DNA of 64,000 nucleotides. It comes from Hymenoscyphus infarciens (taxonomy: Eukaryota > Ascomycota > Leotiomycetes > Helotiales > Helotiaceae). The notes beneath the pieces are model-generated. The model saw only the letters and a program-made list of their open reading frames with translations. It was not told the origin of the DNA and ran no database searches. This document shows positions 42,788 through 55,174 of the stretch, in pieces (position 1 is the stretch's first letter; every line of letters begins with the position of its first letter). The translations under genes and the position numbers were made by a program. The stretch spans positions 1 to 64,000 of the forward strand of contig LLCB01000081.1 of NCBI GenBank assembly GCA_001414345.1, written 5' to 3'.

Positions 42788-43114
42788 TCAATCTCTCCAA
42801 GAAGGCTCCGGAGTTCCACAAGATAGCGCAAGAACCTGCCCCCTATCCTCCGTCTCTCCCCCTTCATCAAACTTCAGAAACGGACCGGCCAACGGAAAAT
42901 CATACCTTTGTGTAACCACCAGAATCCTTCCGTCTCGGGACCTATCCCAGTGCCTGTATGTAAAGTTCTCACCGCAACCATCATTCAAAAAAAAAACCAT
43001 ACTAAATTCTTACCACACTTCCTAAATAAGAAACCTTTACCTTGACTGCACTATTGAGAATGATGACCATAAGCACAGAAGGAAGAGAAACCCAACCACC
43101 CACTCCTTTCCCAT
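42788..43114 (-). CDS. Candidate small secreted protein
   Basis: Exons 43114-43041 and 43001-42788 would encode 95 residues. The first exon encodes a convincing signal peptide, MGKEWVVGFLFLLCLWSSFS followed by IVQS. After an intron at 43002-43040 (GTAAAG to TTTAG) the frame continues to a clean stop with a hydrophilic segment (CGENFTYRHWDRSRDGRILV, then QRYDFPLAGPFLKFDEGGET). The weak point is the intron: 39 nt is shorter than usual for these fungi and has no CTAAC branch site, so the true exon junction may differ. A 10-T run in exon 2 also invites frame errors. I do not recognise the mature part; only two cysteines are present. Confidence 0.38.
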
Positions 43115-44390
43115 TTCTCGGGTCAGAGCCCCGGGCCGCTCCCTCCATGCAAAAATTGGAATAGAAGGGCGGGGTTCTGATGAAACCACACCCACGGCTC
43201 TTGTTTCTTGTATTACCACACTGATTAATCCTTCCACTGCATCGCAAAGGAGAAATTCTTTTCTGGATGGATTTGGTTGCAGTGTACAAGTATATTTTCC
43301 CGATCTCTTAACTCTATGCCCAGTAATGAAAACAAACCACGAACACGATTCCGCGAATGAGAGATGTGTTCTTTTTAACTCCGCGTCTACACTTCTTCAA
43401 CTCCTCGATCGCCACACACACTCCGCGGATTCCACCATCTTACGGATTCGTGGAAAGATCTGAATAGTCCGGAAAACGCCTCTTTATGCAACAGAGCTAT
43501 TATGGAAGTCTTTTTGCTTCTTTCGCATACTCAACACGTAACTATAAACGAGGGGGATCGATGAAAATTTTCGGGGAGATATGCGGTGTAGGGTATGTAA
43601 TGTGATGTGAGATTCATGTTGTGACTTCCATGTTGTATTTACTTGGTTGCGTAAGGGGCCGAGGTTCGAGTTCATGTTGTGTGTTGTGTGTTGCGTGTCG
43701 TGAATCATGAACTGAGGAGTCGTGGACGGGAGTGTATTTTTGGCTAAATCACGAGGTGACTTTTCCGTATTAGAATATCTTCACAGATCTAGAGCAGAAA
43801 TGGTAGCCCGGAAGTGAAACTTTGTGTTTAATTGTGAGTCTCTTGATCTTGAGATGCCCATTTAGTCTGTCAGACGTTTGGGAGTGAGCTCTACACTGAA
43901 ATTTGCAAAATCTATCAGTGTAATAGCGGAATACTAGTGCTCGAAAAAAAGGGTGAGAGGAGATGTGAAGATGCAACCAACACAGCGTCAGCGAAAACAA
44001 ACGGTACGATAGTTGGTAGCCACAGAGGCACAGAGCCCAAACAAGAAAAAGCCATCTCGAAGAATAAAAAGAAGGGGGTATGAAAAGAAATGGTATCCCA
44101 ACTTCACACCAACAAAACGAAATGAATCCCAACCCATCCAATCTAGAGAAACTCCCAACATCCGTTGCAATCAATACCAAAAGTTTACAGGCAGTGATAA
44201 AACACAGCTGTCTTCCTGCACAAGAATTCAACACCATCAGAATCAAAGAGCAAAATAACAAAAAGAAACCCTCACTCCTTTTCAATCTAATTTTCAATTT
44301 CCCCATGCCATGCCTATCCATTCCCATACCCGCCAACCCAATCCGTCTTTTATAGCCCATGAGTCCCAATATTACCCGTAGGTACCAGAT
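43115..44390. other. Spacer
   Basis: Frames on both strands between 43770 and 44369 overlap and are low in information; none carries a known motif. A TGTTGTG-rich patch lies at about 43616-43700. The left part is the leader region of the candidate secreted-protein gene, the right part the 3' flank of the Clr5 gene. Confidence 0.5.
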
Positions 44391-46368
44391 TTACATAGTG
44401 TTCAAATAAAAACTCAACCAGGATTGATCAAATTTCAAACCTCGCGTCTGAAACTGCACGAGGATAGCCATGTAGTTTTTGTTTGTATCCTGATATAATT
44501 CCATATCCCTCCCTCTCGCTGTCGAGCCTGGATTCCTCACCAGGATAACCTTTAGATCTCGCAACATTCGTTCACCAACGTGGAGTGTCGTTGCATCGAT
44601 GACCTGCTTTGTGGCCTCAGGTGACATGACAGGAGTGAGGTATTCATCAATGTAGCTCTGTTGAGTCAGATTTTGATAGTTTGTCCAAGTCCTGGAGTGA
44701 AAGAATTGGAGGAACCAGGCAAGTGTGGGATCAGGTTGTTGTAATCGGATGGTGGAACATGCTACCAGGATTGCCTTGATCAAGGAATTCTGATCAGATT
44801 CCGGAATGTACCTCATAACCAAGTCGAAAAGATTTTCCTGTGGCGGTGATTGTGACTTTCGATCAAAGAGGAAGATCTCCCAAATATTCCCTTCGAGGAT
44901 GGACTGGACTTGGGATTTGAACCCTCGAAGCGATTTGAAACTCTCCATCAAGTTGTCGACAATTGTTTGAGGCGAGCTCACTGGATCTGCTGTAGGAGTG
45001 GGGAGGGACTGGGAAGCGTCGTTAATCCAAGAGTCATGAGGCGCGGGACTGAAAGAAGGAGTAGGTGAGTCGCTTTCGATCGAAGGCAATGGTTCTTCAA
45101 GGTGCTCGCTGTTGAGGACGATTGCATTGGGGGTATCAAACCATTCTTTATCCTCGGCATCTCTTGCGGTCTCATCAAATCCGTTGTAACAGCCCATCGT
45201 TCCATCCGTCATCTCAAGGTACTTGTGCCGACATCCATCTGCAAGCGTCAGACGTCGTGATGTCCGCCGGTCATCGTCATTAGACTCGTCTCGCTCAATA
45301 ACCTCCAAGGATTGTTTGTAGAGCGATGGTCGAAGATTGAGATTGCCATCTCTACATTCCTCTAGAATGTTGAGATATTTCTGTCGTAACTGGCTGATTT
45401 CTGTGCGTTGAGCTTCATTATCCCAACCATTGGGCGTTGAAAAAGCCCGCAATCGTTTGTGAATGCGTCGTAAAATATGCTCGGCGAGAACCACCAGAGC
45501 TGCTGTCAAGAAAATTTCACCCGCTTGGTGTGAAACCAAGTTCCCGTCATGAAGCACATTTTTGGCTTCCTCCCAATCGGTGCAGCGACATGCATTGTTC
45601 CATACCTTCAGCCAAACGGGAATCCGTGGATCTTTAGTGTGATCGGTCAACATGAGAGCATCCAAAAGCAATTTTCCGACTTCAATTTGTTCATCTGGTG
45701 TTACATGCGTCTCTATAAGGTCGAAGAGAAATGGTTGGTCGGTATTGGTACAGCGGGTGATCGATTGGCAATTTGATGGATTCTTGAGAAGAATCCTGAG
45801 AATATTGAGGTACGAGCCTCCAGCTTTCCATTTGACGAGTAGATATTCAAGGGCATGAAAGGGTTCCAATGAACCCTCTATTAAGGCTAAAACTTCAGTG
45901 GCTTCCATTGGACCTTCCTGGATTGTGAGGTGTGACGTGGATAGCAACACATTGAAATCGGTCGTTTGATCCGGCTGGTAGGCGGATGGAGACATCGTAA
46001 GGAATTCTGTTGGCATCATCTGAGAATTTGGCGGAGGTTCGGGCGGTAATGAACCCTCTGTTGAGCCCAGTTTGATATCGGGGTTTGGTTTGTGTTTCGC
46101 GGTGATGCTCTCTTCTGCCTCGGGAACATCTTCTCTGGGTTTGTATTTTCTCAGAGCCCAATCGTCGATTCTCATTCGGTATGCTCGAATCCTAGTCAAC
46201 ATTAGAATCCATGGTCCGTCAGGAATCTCGGCAAAAAAGGAACCCATCGTACGAAGCTTTGAAACCATAATCTCGATGGAGAATCTCCTTGACTTCTTTC
46301 AGTGTTCGGCCCTCATCAATATACAGACGTGCGATGGCAGCCTTGTGGCGACTCCATTCTTTGGGCAT
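44391..46368 (-). CDS. Clr5-domain protein
   Basis: Exons 46368-46253 and 46191-44391 encode 638 residues. The intron at 46192-46252 has an atypical donor (GTACGA) and a GACTAG acceptor. Splicing rebuilds a full Clr5 domain at residues 1-55: MPKEWSRHKAAIARLYIDEG, RTLKEVKEILHRDYGFKAS joined to IRAYRMRIDDWALRKYKP. This small helix-turn-helix-like domain is named after S. pombe Clr5, a factor in silent chromatin, and is abundant at the N-terminus of proteins in filamentous ascomycetes. The remaining 580 residues are alpha-helical with a Ser/Pro-rich linker around residues 385-420 and no recognised catalytic motif; they resemble the long repeat-like C-terminal regions of other Clr5 proteins. Role unknown, possibly DNA-linked. 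Confidence 0.85.
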
Positions 46369-48521
46369 GCTTTAGAAGTACTTGTACCACCCCTGCACTG
46401 AGAAAATACATGGACCAAAGTTTCATCACTCCAAAAACCAAGTCAGCATTTTAGTTTAGCCGCCTGGCGGGCTGAGAAGGGAGGGACAGGATATAACCCG
46501 GGGAAAGGAGAGAAAAGGAAGCACAGAGACAACAAATCGGGGAAGGCAAATATCAGACCATTTTGTGCCAGATAAATGCATCTTCTGTCCCACGGTCCCC
46601 ATCGTTGCTGCTGAGAGAGAGAGAGAGAGTGCAAGGGCAATAATTCCCGGGTCTGGAGGGACAGAAGAGGCAGCAACGCTGAATCCGGCAGGGAGGGGAG
46701 GGGGAAAGAGGCTGGAAGAGCCAGCAGACAGCAGACAACAGACAGCAGACAGCAGACAGCAGACAGCACAGCGAAGCGGTAGAAATTTTACACAGTGCAA
46801 GTGGAGGCTGGCTGCTTCTGGATGCTGCTTGCTTGACGCTGTCTTGGTAGCCTCCGGCTTGGATCCGATTTGGCTAGTCAATAGCGATAAGTAGTACCAG
46901 ACCAGAGCAGAGTTCCATTCTTGCAGGAGAGCAGAGCAGAAGCAGAGCGGAAGCAGATGCAAAAGATCCGGTGCTTACCTTAGCGAGAGGCCCCCTGTTG
47001 CCATGCCATGGGTGCAAAGCTGCCCTGCACCTGCAAGCCAAGCTGCTGCCACACCAACTACTCCATAGTTATACACTCGACCAGCATCCATCTCCAAGGC
47101 AAACCCCTTTCGGTCTTGTCTCCTTCGAAGAGAAGGCCAGGCAGGGAGACAACCTTTCTCAATCGGAACGGCTGCAGAGTCGGTCGAACAAGTCAACAAA
47201 GGAACAATACGGCCCGTCCTCCGCGGATGCAGCCCGAGTTGGCCGTCGCCACAATTAATTCGCAATGTTTCATTTCTTGCCACGACAGCAGCTCTTCTCA
47301 ACGAGAACGACATCATCCTTGGGATTCGAGATGCGATAGAAATTATGGAGGAAATATTATCGGATTGGCGCGAGCAGCGCCCGGTTGGCTCGTTTAGGTC
47401 TCTTGCGTCTACCCAGCCAACGCCTTTCCTGGAGGCGTTCCTCAGGTTCCATTCCGCTTCAAGCTTCCTTCATGGATTTTCCTCCCGAGGCCTTACAGAA
47501 ACCTTTTACCAGCCGTGCGTGTGAAGGGTGGGAAAGAATCCTTCCACCTATCCTGCATAGAGGTTACACTCCAACCTTCAATGCCGAAAAGCCACCACGC
47601 ACCTGGCCTAATCCATCCAACAATGCATATCTGGATGGCAAATTGACCTCTTCCATGTTTGCTGCGGGGGGCCGGTGATAGGAGTAGTTGTGACTACTGC
47701 TGACATTCCGTACTCGATCCTGAACCAGATATCGAGTACGGGAAAGTGCGGCATCGAATCGAATTGGATCGGTGATCATTCCTTGGCATCAATTATCAGA
47801 CCAAAATTGCGCTATGGGCCAAGTAGAAATCCGAAAATCCCCTTCCCCCCTGACCTCCTCGCGAGTGACAATAAAAGGCGACAATAAACGACTCCTTGTT
47901 AATCGAGAAATTTAGAAACGCATTTCTTTGCGGAGGGACGGTGCAGGAGTAAGTGACTCCCTTGTCTTGTTACCTATGCACAACTTTGAAACTGTTGACC
48001 ATACATAAGCTGTGCCTTTCCTCCGATCCATTAATGCCGTAATTGACACCCACACTCACATCAAGAATCAACGCTGTCGATCTTTTAAGTACTCCAGGGA
48101 TTTACTGTGTAGTCTTTCAACAACTGCAACTCTACCATCCCGGTGATAACAACTTCAGCTCAGGTTATCATTCGGAATATTATTGGCGAGGTATACCCTC
48201 CGTACGACCTTGTGATGCATTCGATGAAAGTGATACCACCTTCTTCACACACATACAAGTGCAACGCCGCTCGTTGGCTTAAAGCCTTCAATGCCTTGCA
48301 GCACATCATCCAACCATCTTGGGTACGGTCCGCTTCTATTTGAGGATCAGGAACCTATGTGACCTCACCATGTGTCCTACACGTGAGAATACCTTCTTTT
48401 TACTTCTTGGTAAGGTACGAGGCGTAACTTTGTAACTTTTCAACAACGCTGTCTCATTGCCATTCCATTCCTATAGGCGCCTATTCTATCAAAGAATTGC
48501 ACACCCCCGTTTGTCTCGCTA
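46369..48521. other. Spacer with purine-rich and CAGACAG repeats
   Basis: Bases about 46613-46632 are AGAG repeats and 46726-46767 is a heptamer array. Large frames on the minus strand here (up to 168 codons) are repeats of Leu, Ser and Cys read from these tracts and are not credible. No gene is recognised up to 48521. Confidence 0.55.
46726..46767. repeat. Seven-base tandem repeat
   Basis: Six units of AGACAGC in a row, one of them AGACAAC, beginning at 46726. The unit is also GC-rich and flanked by CAG-type sequence. No coding role is visible. Confidence 0.85.
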
Positions 48522-49373
48522 ATGAAGAACTCTAAAAGCGACCCGAGCAACTCCACTATAGAACCCACACCTCTCCGCCGCCTTACCGGCAGTTCCAAAA
48601 TAAACATCAATAGTTCGACCCTTGAACCCTTCGTCACATCTCGGTCCCAACGACCTCAATCTCAAACACCTCCAACCTACCAACAACAAAGGTCATCTGA
48701 TCGGGCCTCATTGAGACCAATCAAGCTCTTGGATTCGGCAGACCGAGTAGGAACGCCAATATTGACCAACAAGCCCTCATTTCTTTCCCAGGAAACAGGT
48801 TTCTCCAATTTCTTGCAGACCACCAACATTTTCCCCAATCATGTCTTGCAGCCCGCAAATTCTTCGCCGGAAACCCAACCAGACGCTCTTATGTTCCACA
48901 AAACCGCCCAACCGCGGACATGCGTCTAGGGAGGGATAATTCATGCCATGCTATGCACATTCGGGAGCAGACAAGCTGTTGGGTTGGAATCCTTCCCGTC
49001 GAAGAGTCTCGGAAACGGCATCTCGATTTCTCGGCCCGTGAAACAGGGCGCCGCGTTCTGTCAACGGTTCTTGCCGCCCGTTTTCTTCGTGAACAAAGAG
49101 CCGGAGTACTCTCCGTTGGTAAACTCAGTCGTATCCCTTTCGCCGATTGCCCAATTGAGATTTTTCCGGCCTGAGGTACTTAAGGAAATCGCTCTTTACG
49201 GTAGGATGGCCCCCACGCCAAGAAAAGACGTTGGATCTGGGAGTTTGGTGTCGAATCAGATTTCGAGGTCGTGGGGGCGTTTGACGAGTCGTTATCTTTG
49301 GCCTGTTCTCTTTAAGTATGAAGAGGGGTTGATCAACGTACGATTTTCATGTATATTTGACTTGTTGGTATAG
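48522..49373 (+). pseudogene. Unrecognised reading frame broken by one stop
   Basis: Two long frames, 48522-48929 (135 codons) and 48948-49373 (141 codons), are in the same phase and separated only by a TAG at 48927-48929. The first part is Ser/Thr/Pro/Gln-rich and likely disordered. The second has sequence that looks like folded protein (LVNSVVSLSPIAQLRFFRPE, SWGRLTSRYLWPVLFKYEEG). Together they read as one protein of about 280 residues with a premature stop, but an unrecognised short intron over the stop is possible, and chance cannot be excluded. I do not recognise a family. Confidence 0.35.
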
Positions 49374-51104
49374 GGAAGAGGGACCTCAGTGAGGTCGGGA
49401 TGGTGTTCTTTTCTTTTTTGATACTACGGTATCAAGGAATAGGTGGTCGTGTGTACCTATATCAGCGTGGTTGATATACTTTGCATGCGTACGACTCCGG
49501 CACTGTTTTTGAAAGTTGGCAATGCAATCGGTGGCGTAGAGAAGCTTAATGGATACGCTCCACTTCGGGGATTGATTTGCTATACGAGGAAGCATGCGAG
49601 AGATCCTACGGAAATATCCAGCATTGATTTCGGTTGTTGGAGGTGATCTGATAATTTTCCGCGAGCAACTTTTCTTTCTACAAGTATTCAGCTGTTTTTT
49701 TTTGTTTGAGGGGGGATCTGACCAAATAGTTGTGGCGAAATGAAATTCAAGGGTCAAGATCCAATCGAAAAAATGTCCTTGAACCCACAACAAGGCCCCT
49801 GGAAGCCACAAACAAGGGAATTCAAGCCAAAAGACAGGGTTTTGTGGAGTTTCCAGGGCATTTCCAGGGCCTAGGTGGTCTTAAATCTCGCTGCAACTAT
49901 TCAGTCGGATACGTTGTATTTTTTTATATTTTAACCACGCCCCCTTGACTTTTAAAACGTGTTGCGGCCCCTCTCGGCATATCATGACAAGTGCCGGTGT
50001 CCCTAGTGCTACTCCTCTCCCCGGGGGGATAGCAAGTAATCCGAGAGGTTAGAAGAAGGTGGGTATCATTCAAAATATGGAGAGAGCCGCAACACCGTCT
50101 AGCCTGCGAATCAGGGGACCTTGCAAAGTAGAGTTAAATTAGGAGGCCCCGTTATGGACCAGTACGCCACGAAGTATGTGTACTCCGTACAGCACACCAA
50201 TCTCCAAGGTGTGCAAGTGGTCAAGAGAGACCTGTGCACGCCTTGCGAGCTGTCACTAAGACCACGTATGGCTTCGTGATTTGCAACCAAACATATCTAT
50301 CAGATTGGTCACAATTTATTCAGTTCCAATAGAGAAAAAGGAGCGGCACAGATGAGTAGTCTTTTTTTGAAAAAATCCTCTATTTTCTGCATAGTTTCTT
50401 GTTAATTGTATCTTTTCTCAATCTAGTCATATCAATTTCCATAGAAGGAAGGTTCGAAAGATATGAAGAAAAGTACTAATTCTTACACATACTTAAGACA
50501 ACCGAATCGCACGCATATCTCACCAAAAGTAAAAGTAGATGGGTAAGGATCAGTCATTGCTCTATGTCTCGGAGTCTCAGAATTCGGCATCTGGAAGCTG
50601 CTTCCAGTGGAATATTCTAAAGAACTCCGCTTCTAGAGTCTCCACGTTCGTAACCAGACAATACTACTTTATTCTATCTCGCCCTGAAAAAGCCATGCAA
50701 TCCTAGATGCCGACCACTGTCTGGGATAAAGAGAAGCATTTCTCAGCGGGATTGAGAAGAAATTAGCGGTTTGATTCTTTGGAACGCCCCCAGACGAGAC
50801 CTGTAATTACCCAGCATAACAGTTGGAATGTCACCTTCCTCAAAAGTAAAAAGAATATTATTAAGTCATTTCAATTCTTGTAAACACTACAACTCAACCC
50901 AAAAAATGCTCCAACCCTAACACAAACAAGTAGACTAGGTAATTCTCCAAACACCCCCAAAGACGCCAATGCTAAAACCAAGCGTCACCAAGCCCTCTTT
51001 CGGCCTCCTAAAATAACGAGACCTAAGAATCGACGCCCCTAATATTCAATCCCGAAAGGTATATTCCAAACTCCAATACAGCCAACAATTAATTTTCTCG
51101 GGCA
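49374..51104. other. Spacer containing a second fold-back-related copy
   Basis: Apart from the repeat listed at 50143-50200, the stretch holds only short frames. CCTTGGAG/CTCCAAGG-type short inverted repeats flank 50200-50215. The last 200 bases are likely the 3' UTR of the kinesin gene. Confidence 0.5.
50143..50200. mobile_element. Partial copy of the fold-back element
   Basis: The stretch beginning GGAGGCCCCGTTATGGACCA and continuing GTACGCC, ACGAAGTATG, then TACTCCGTAC matches the reverse complement of the left arm and flank of the element at 8499-8594 (about 85% over some 40 bases by eye, with a three-base gap where CTGGG would be). The opposite arm is not obvious, so this is half an element or a diverged copy. 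Confidence 0.55.
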
Positions 51105-54100
51105 TTAACCTGTTCTCGGGCTTCGTCTTCTCCCCGTGCTCTGCGCCAAAATATTAACATTCTCCCGTCCCTCCGCAACAAGCACCCCCGTACTCTTCTT
51201 ACTTCTCAAAACGGGCAACTTTCCCGCACCGGTAACGCTGCGTTTGAAGAGCTCCTTCGTATCTTTCGAGAGTCCGTCGCCGCCGAGGCTATGGGATTTT
51301 GCTGCTGTGGAAGAATGTTCAATAACCATAGATCCTACATTCTTGTTGGGGTCTATCTCACGGAGGCTGCCACTTGTTGTTGGCCTGATATCATATGAGG
51401 ATGGTGCGACAGAGGCAGAGAAGTCTCGGAGGGGTGCAATCTCGGTGATGACACCTTCCATTTCGTCGTCGAAAACAACTGGAACCATGGTAGGTTTCGA
51501 TGGGCTTTTGGAGGGAGAGCTGGCGGGATTTCGAAGGGCGGCAAGTAATTTCTCGTGTTGTTCTGTTCTTGGAAGTTCAGTTGGGTACTGGTATTGCACC
51601 TTTTGAGGCGTTGCGCCCGTTGATTGATACTCTGCCAATTTTGTCGTAGCGATATTGGATCGAAGCTCTGCAAGTGGTTGTCTAAGAACTGAATCAAGAG
51701 GTTCCAATGCCTCCTGCAAAGATGTTTGCTTGATTAGCATCTCGTGCCCAAGATCCCTAACTCGTTCGTAAGTAGCATTAAAGTGGGTACCGATATTGTC
51801 ATAAGACGACTTGACAGTGGTGGAAAGGTTATTCAATGACTGGGCATGACTATAATGGTGTTGGGCATTTTGAGAACGAGCTCGTGTGACGAAGTCATCA
51901 AGAGCTTGCATTTGATTGGCGATATCCTTCATCTGCTCGTCGACAATACGAACGGTCTCTTCGTGAACAGACTTTGTAGAAACTTGGAGTGAAGAATTAT
52001 GCTTGTTGGCAGCCTGTTTCACGTTAGTAAGCATGAAGCCAGGAAGTAGATTAGCATTGCAACTTACCATCCAGTCTTCCTTAAGTTTGGATTTGAGTGT
52101 CTCTCGTGACCGAAGAACTTCCTCAACCAAAGCACCCTCTCTCACGTTCCAGGCATCCATCCCCAGACCATACTGTGATTGAGATGCCTCGAATGCTTCC
52201 TTTGATGTAGTGACCTCTTGTCGAACAGCCTCTATCTTCTCACCTAGACGGGTATCTTGTGCTTCACCTTGAGCCATCACTAGGCTGGTGATTTGTGATA
52301 GCAAATTTTGGCGATCTGCTGCAGCCTGCTCACGTTCCTCTCGAAGTACTTCATCCAGCCTTGAAGAAACAGCCGCATTTGATTGAGTAGCCAGTTCACT
52401 GGCAGCTGTCAATTGTTGACGAAGGTTGTTCGCTTCCTCTTTTTGGGCGTTGACGTGCTTGAGCAAATCTTCAAATAGGGTCTTGAAATCTTTGCCAAGG
52501 GAGCTATAAGAACCGTGGAGCTATAATCGTTAGTTATGAGCATTGTTATAATTGGAGTCCTCTTACCTGTGTGTGGAAAGCACCCAACTCGCTAATGACC
52601 TCGGCGGAAATACGCTCAGCTGCGCCGGAAAGTCCCTGAAGACCAACGCCAACTTGGGTTTTGACTTGTTCTCGAAGCACTTTTATTTCCTCGAGCACGC
52701 TGTTCATTTCCTCTTTCGCGGAACCAGTTTGCTCAGAAATTTCCTTTTCGGAACCTTCAAATTCCGCAACACTGGCTGAGAGGAAAGACTGGGTAGACGA
52801 TAGCTTTTGTAATTCCCCTTCGACAAATGACTGCATTCTTTCGGATACCGCAGCCATCATATCCTGTTGCTGTGTCCGGAAGTCTTCAACCCTACTCTCA
52901 ACGAGACTCGTAACCTCCGATACCTGTGCTTGCGAAAGTCCCCAAGTATTGCGATTAAGTGATTGAAGATCCGATTTTCTCCTATTTTTGTCATGAAGAC
53001 CTCCGACATCGTGGACCGTTTTCCCGAGAGTCAAAATAAGCTCACTTCCGACAGCGTTGAGCTTTTCTTCTGTTCGTTGATGGGCCTGCCGAAGTACGGT
53101 CTCTTCAGCTAGACTTTGACGAGTGTTATTCAAGACAAACTCGGTCTGATCAAGAACATTTTGTGTTTCATCGAGAACGGCCTTTGTGCCCTCGTTTTCC
53201 TTCTTCAAATTCATAAAGTTTGAAGTAAGAGAGTATAGTTCCTGGACCTTGTTTCGCAAGTTGATTTCCATTGCCTCGATTTTGGCTGCTTGCTCATCGC
53301 TGAGTATTCGTCTTGATTCGCCTTCCACCTTCATCTCCTCATAAGCTTCATTGGAAAGGTAGACACCATTGCGTTGTCGAGTAGAAATTAGTTCGCTCTT
53401 CAGCTTCTCGATTTCAGAGGTGAACTCTTTCAACAATGTCTTTTTGTTGACTTTCTGGTTCACCTGGGGCTTATTCCGGATGTTCTTGGCACGGAATGCG
53501 TAATCGAGTGTGGAAATGGTCTCTTCCAGGTTGCTTTTAGCAGGGGAGACTGTTGCAATAATACAGGTTTTCGTTCTTCCTCCGAGGGAGTCTTGAAGAA
53601 GTCGTGTGAGTTTCGATTCGCGATAAGGAATGTGCGATCCTCGATCAACCAAGGCATTGATTACTCGCCCTAAAGTTAATAAACTTTTGTTGATGAGACC
53701 TGCTTCTGCCGCTCGTTTGTTCTCCGCACCACTTCGCTGAATATTTTCACTTCCAGCTAAATCGACAAGATTCAATTTTCCAGCACACAGATAATCCTCG
53801 CCATCGTCGCCCGTTCTCTTGATGTATGCTGTCACGGTGAAAACAGTGTGACTTCTGCTACTGAGATCGTTGCACTTGGTGGCTGCCACTTGTCTCTTGT
53901 GACTTCCTTGTTGAAGTAGTTTGATACCGTCGACGGCGGTTTGAATGTGGGACTCCTCCATTCCCTGAACCAATGTAGTAGCGTGCCCTGGCTTGCTCTT
54001 GTCGTCGTATATCTTCAATTTGGCATTCTCGTCGGGGGAGATGAGGTCGCGAAGCTCTTCGTTGTACAACTCAATAAATGAACACTTGACCGAGGATTCC

Positions 54101-54765
54101 GCATCGTCGATTTCGAGTTTGGTGAAGAGAGAATGGAGTACTCGAGGAATTATACCCGCTGCGTCAGATAGTATTCCATAAGTTTCATTCATGTCGCCGG
54201 ACATGGTGTATGTTTTTCCCGTCCCGGTTTGACCATACGCGAATATGGTGCAGTTATAACCAGCAAGCATCTACCAATGTTAGCATACAATACGGTTCAA
54301 AATAGAACCAGAACGTACTTCATCCAAAATGGGAGTCACGACATCATCGTATATCATGGCTTGGTCCGCAGCGGATGAAAATACTTTGTCGAATTGGTAG
54401 GTTTTGTTGCTGAGCGCACTTGGGCCCATGGAAAGCTGCAAACTGGTCCCTTTCACTCCGCCTTCAGTCGATAGTACCACTCCGCTGTTCTCTCGTACTT
54501 CGCGCTCGTTGCGCCCTCTACATCGGACCACAACATTGATATTGGTTTCCTCATCGTCGCGTTCGAATTCTCTCTCCTTCCGTTTTGTCCCTCCTACTGT
54601 GGTTGCTACTGAGACGACCGAGTTTGTGGGTGAAATCGCGCCCGACCTGTCGATTCGAGAAGGAGGGGCTGCGGATGCTGCTCTCGCAGATGAAGGTCTT
54701 GGTGGCGGTCGCATACTGTTTTTTCTTGTAGGAGCAACCGCTTTGGGTCTGGGAAGTCCTGCCAT
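51105..54765 (-). CDS. bimC: Kinesin-5 mitotic motor (BimC/Cin8/Eg5)
   Basis: Exons 54765-54319, 54270-52567, 52520-52068 and 52013-51105 encode 1170 residues. Introns are 46-54 nt with GTACGT, GTAAGA and GTAAGT donors. Kinesin-5 is a plus-end-directed tetramer that crosslinks and slides spindle microtubules. The N-terminus is a Pro/Arg/Ser-rich tail. The motor domain has the P-loop GQTGTGKT (162-169), switch I SSRSH (286-290) and switch II LVDLAGSE (317-324). A neck and long coiled coil follow from about 400. The C-terminal tail carries a BimC box near 999-1018 (STGATPQKVQYQYPTELPRT), with Thr1003 in a TPxK context for Cdk1 phosphorylation. Overall length matches A. nidulans BimC (about 1180). 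The third intron (52014-52067, 54 nt) is a multiple of three without a stop. Confidence 0.96.
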
Positions 54766-55174
54766 TCGATTGTGTTGATGGGTTGTAAATTTGCGTATCC
54801 ACGCGCGTGTTTGGAATGCGCGTCAATGGACTCGTCTTGGTATTCAATCGCAATTTTTATTGGTGTTCAGATTCTACCGCTCTTTGTAAGTCTAACATAG
54901 GAGACTTGGTGAGGTGGGATGTTAGGTGGTTGTCGTTGTCGTTGTTAGCGGTGGAAGGCGTTGAGAAATCAACTTGGGCTGAACCCTTGGAAGTTTACGA
55001 AGAGAGAAGGCGCGATAAGTGTTGGCCGGGTGACGGGACGATTCAAGACCCCTCAAAGCGGCCCCCCGCCTTTGGTCATCTGCAACTTCAACTTCCTAGA
55101 CCCTCAAACATCGAAGATTTACTTCCAAACTTCCAAACTTCCAAACTTCCAAACTTTCTACAGATGTGATCAGG
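54766..55174. promoter_or_regulatory. Divergent promoter, kinesin-5 and PHAF1-like gene
   Basis: 409 bases separate the start codons. A short tandem array of CTTCCAAA lies at about 55125-55156, just before the PHAF1 start. No TATA box is evident. Confidence 0.5.

Noticed and set aside
46456..46962. 168-codon minus-strand frame rich in Leu, Ser and Cys
   Set aside because: It is read from the AGACAGC and AGAG repeats; the sequence is repeat-encoded and has no family resemblance.
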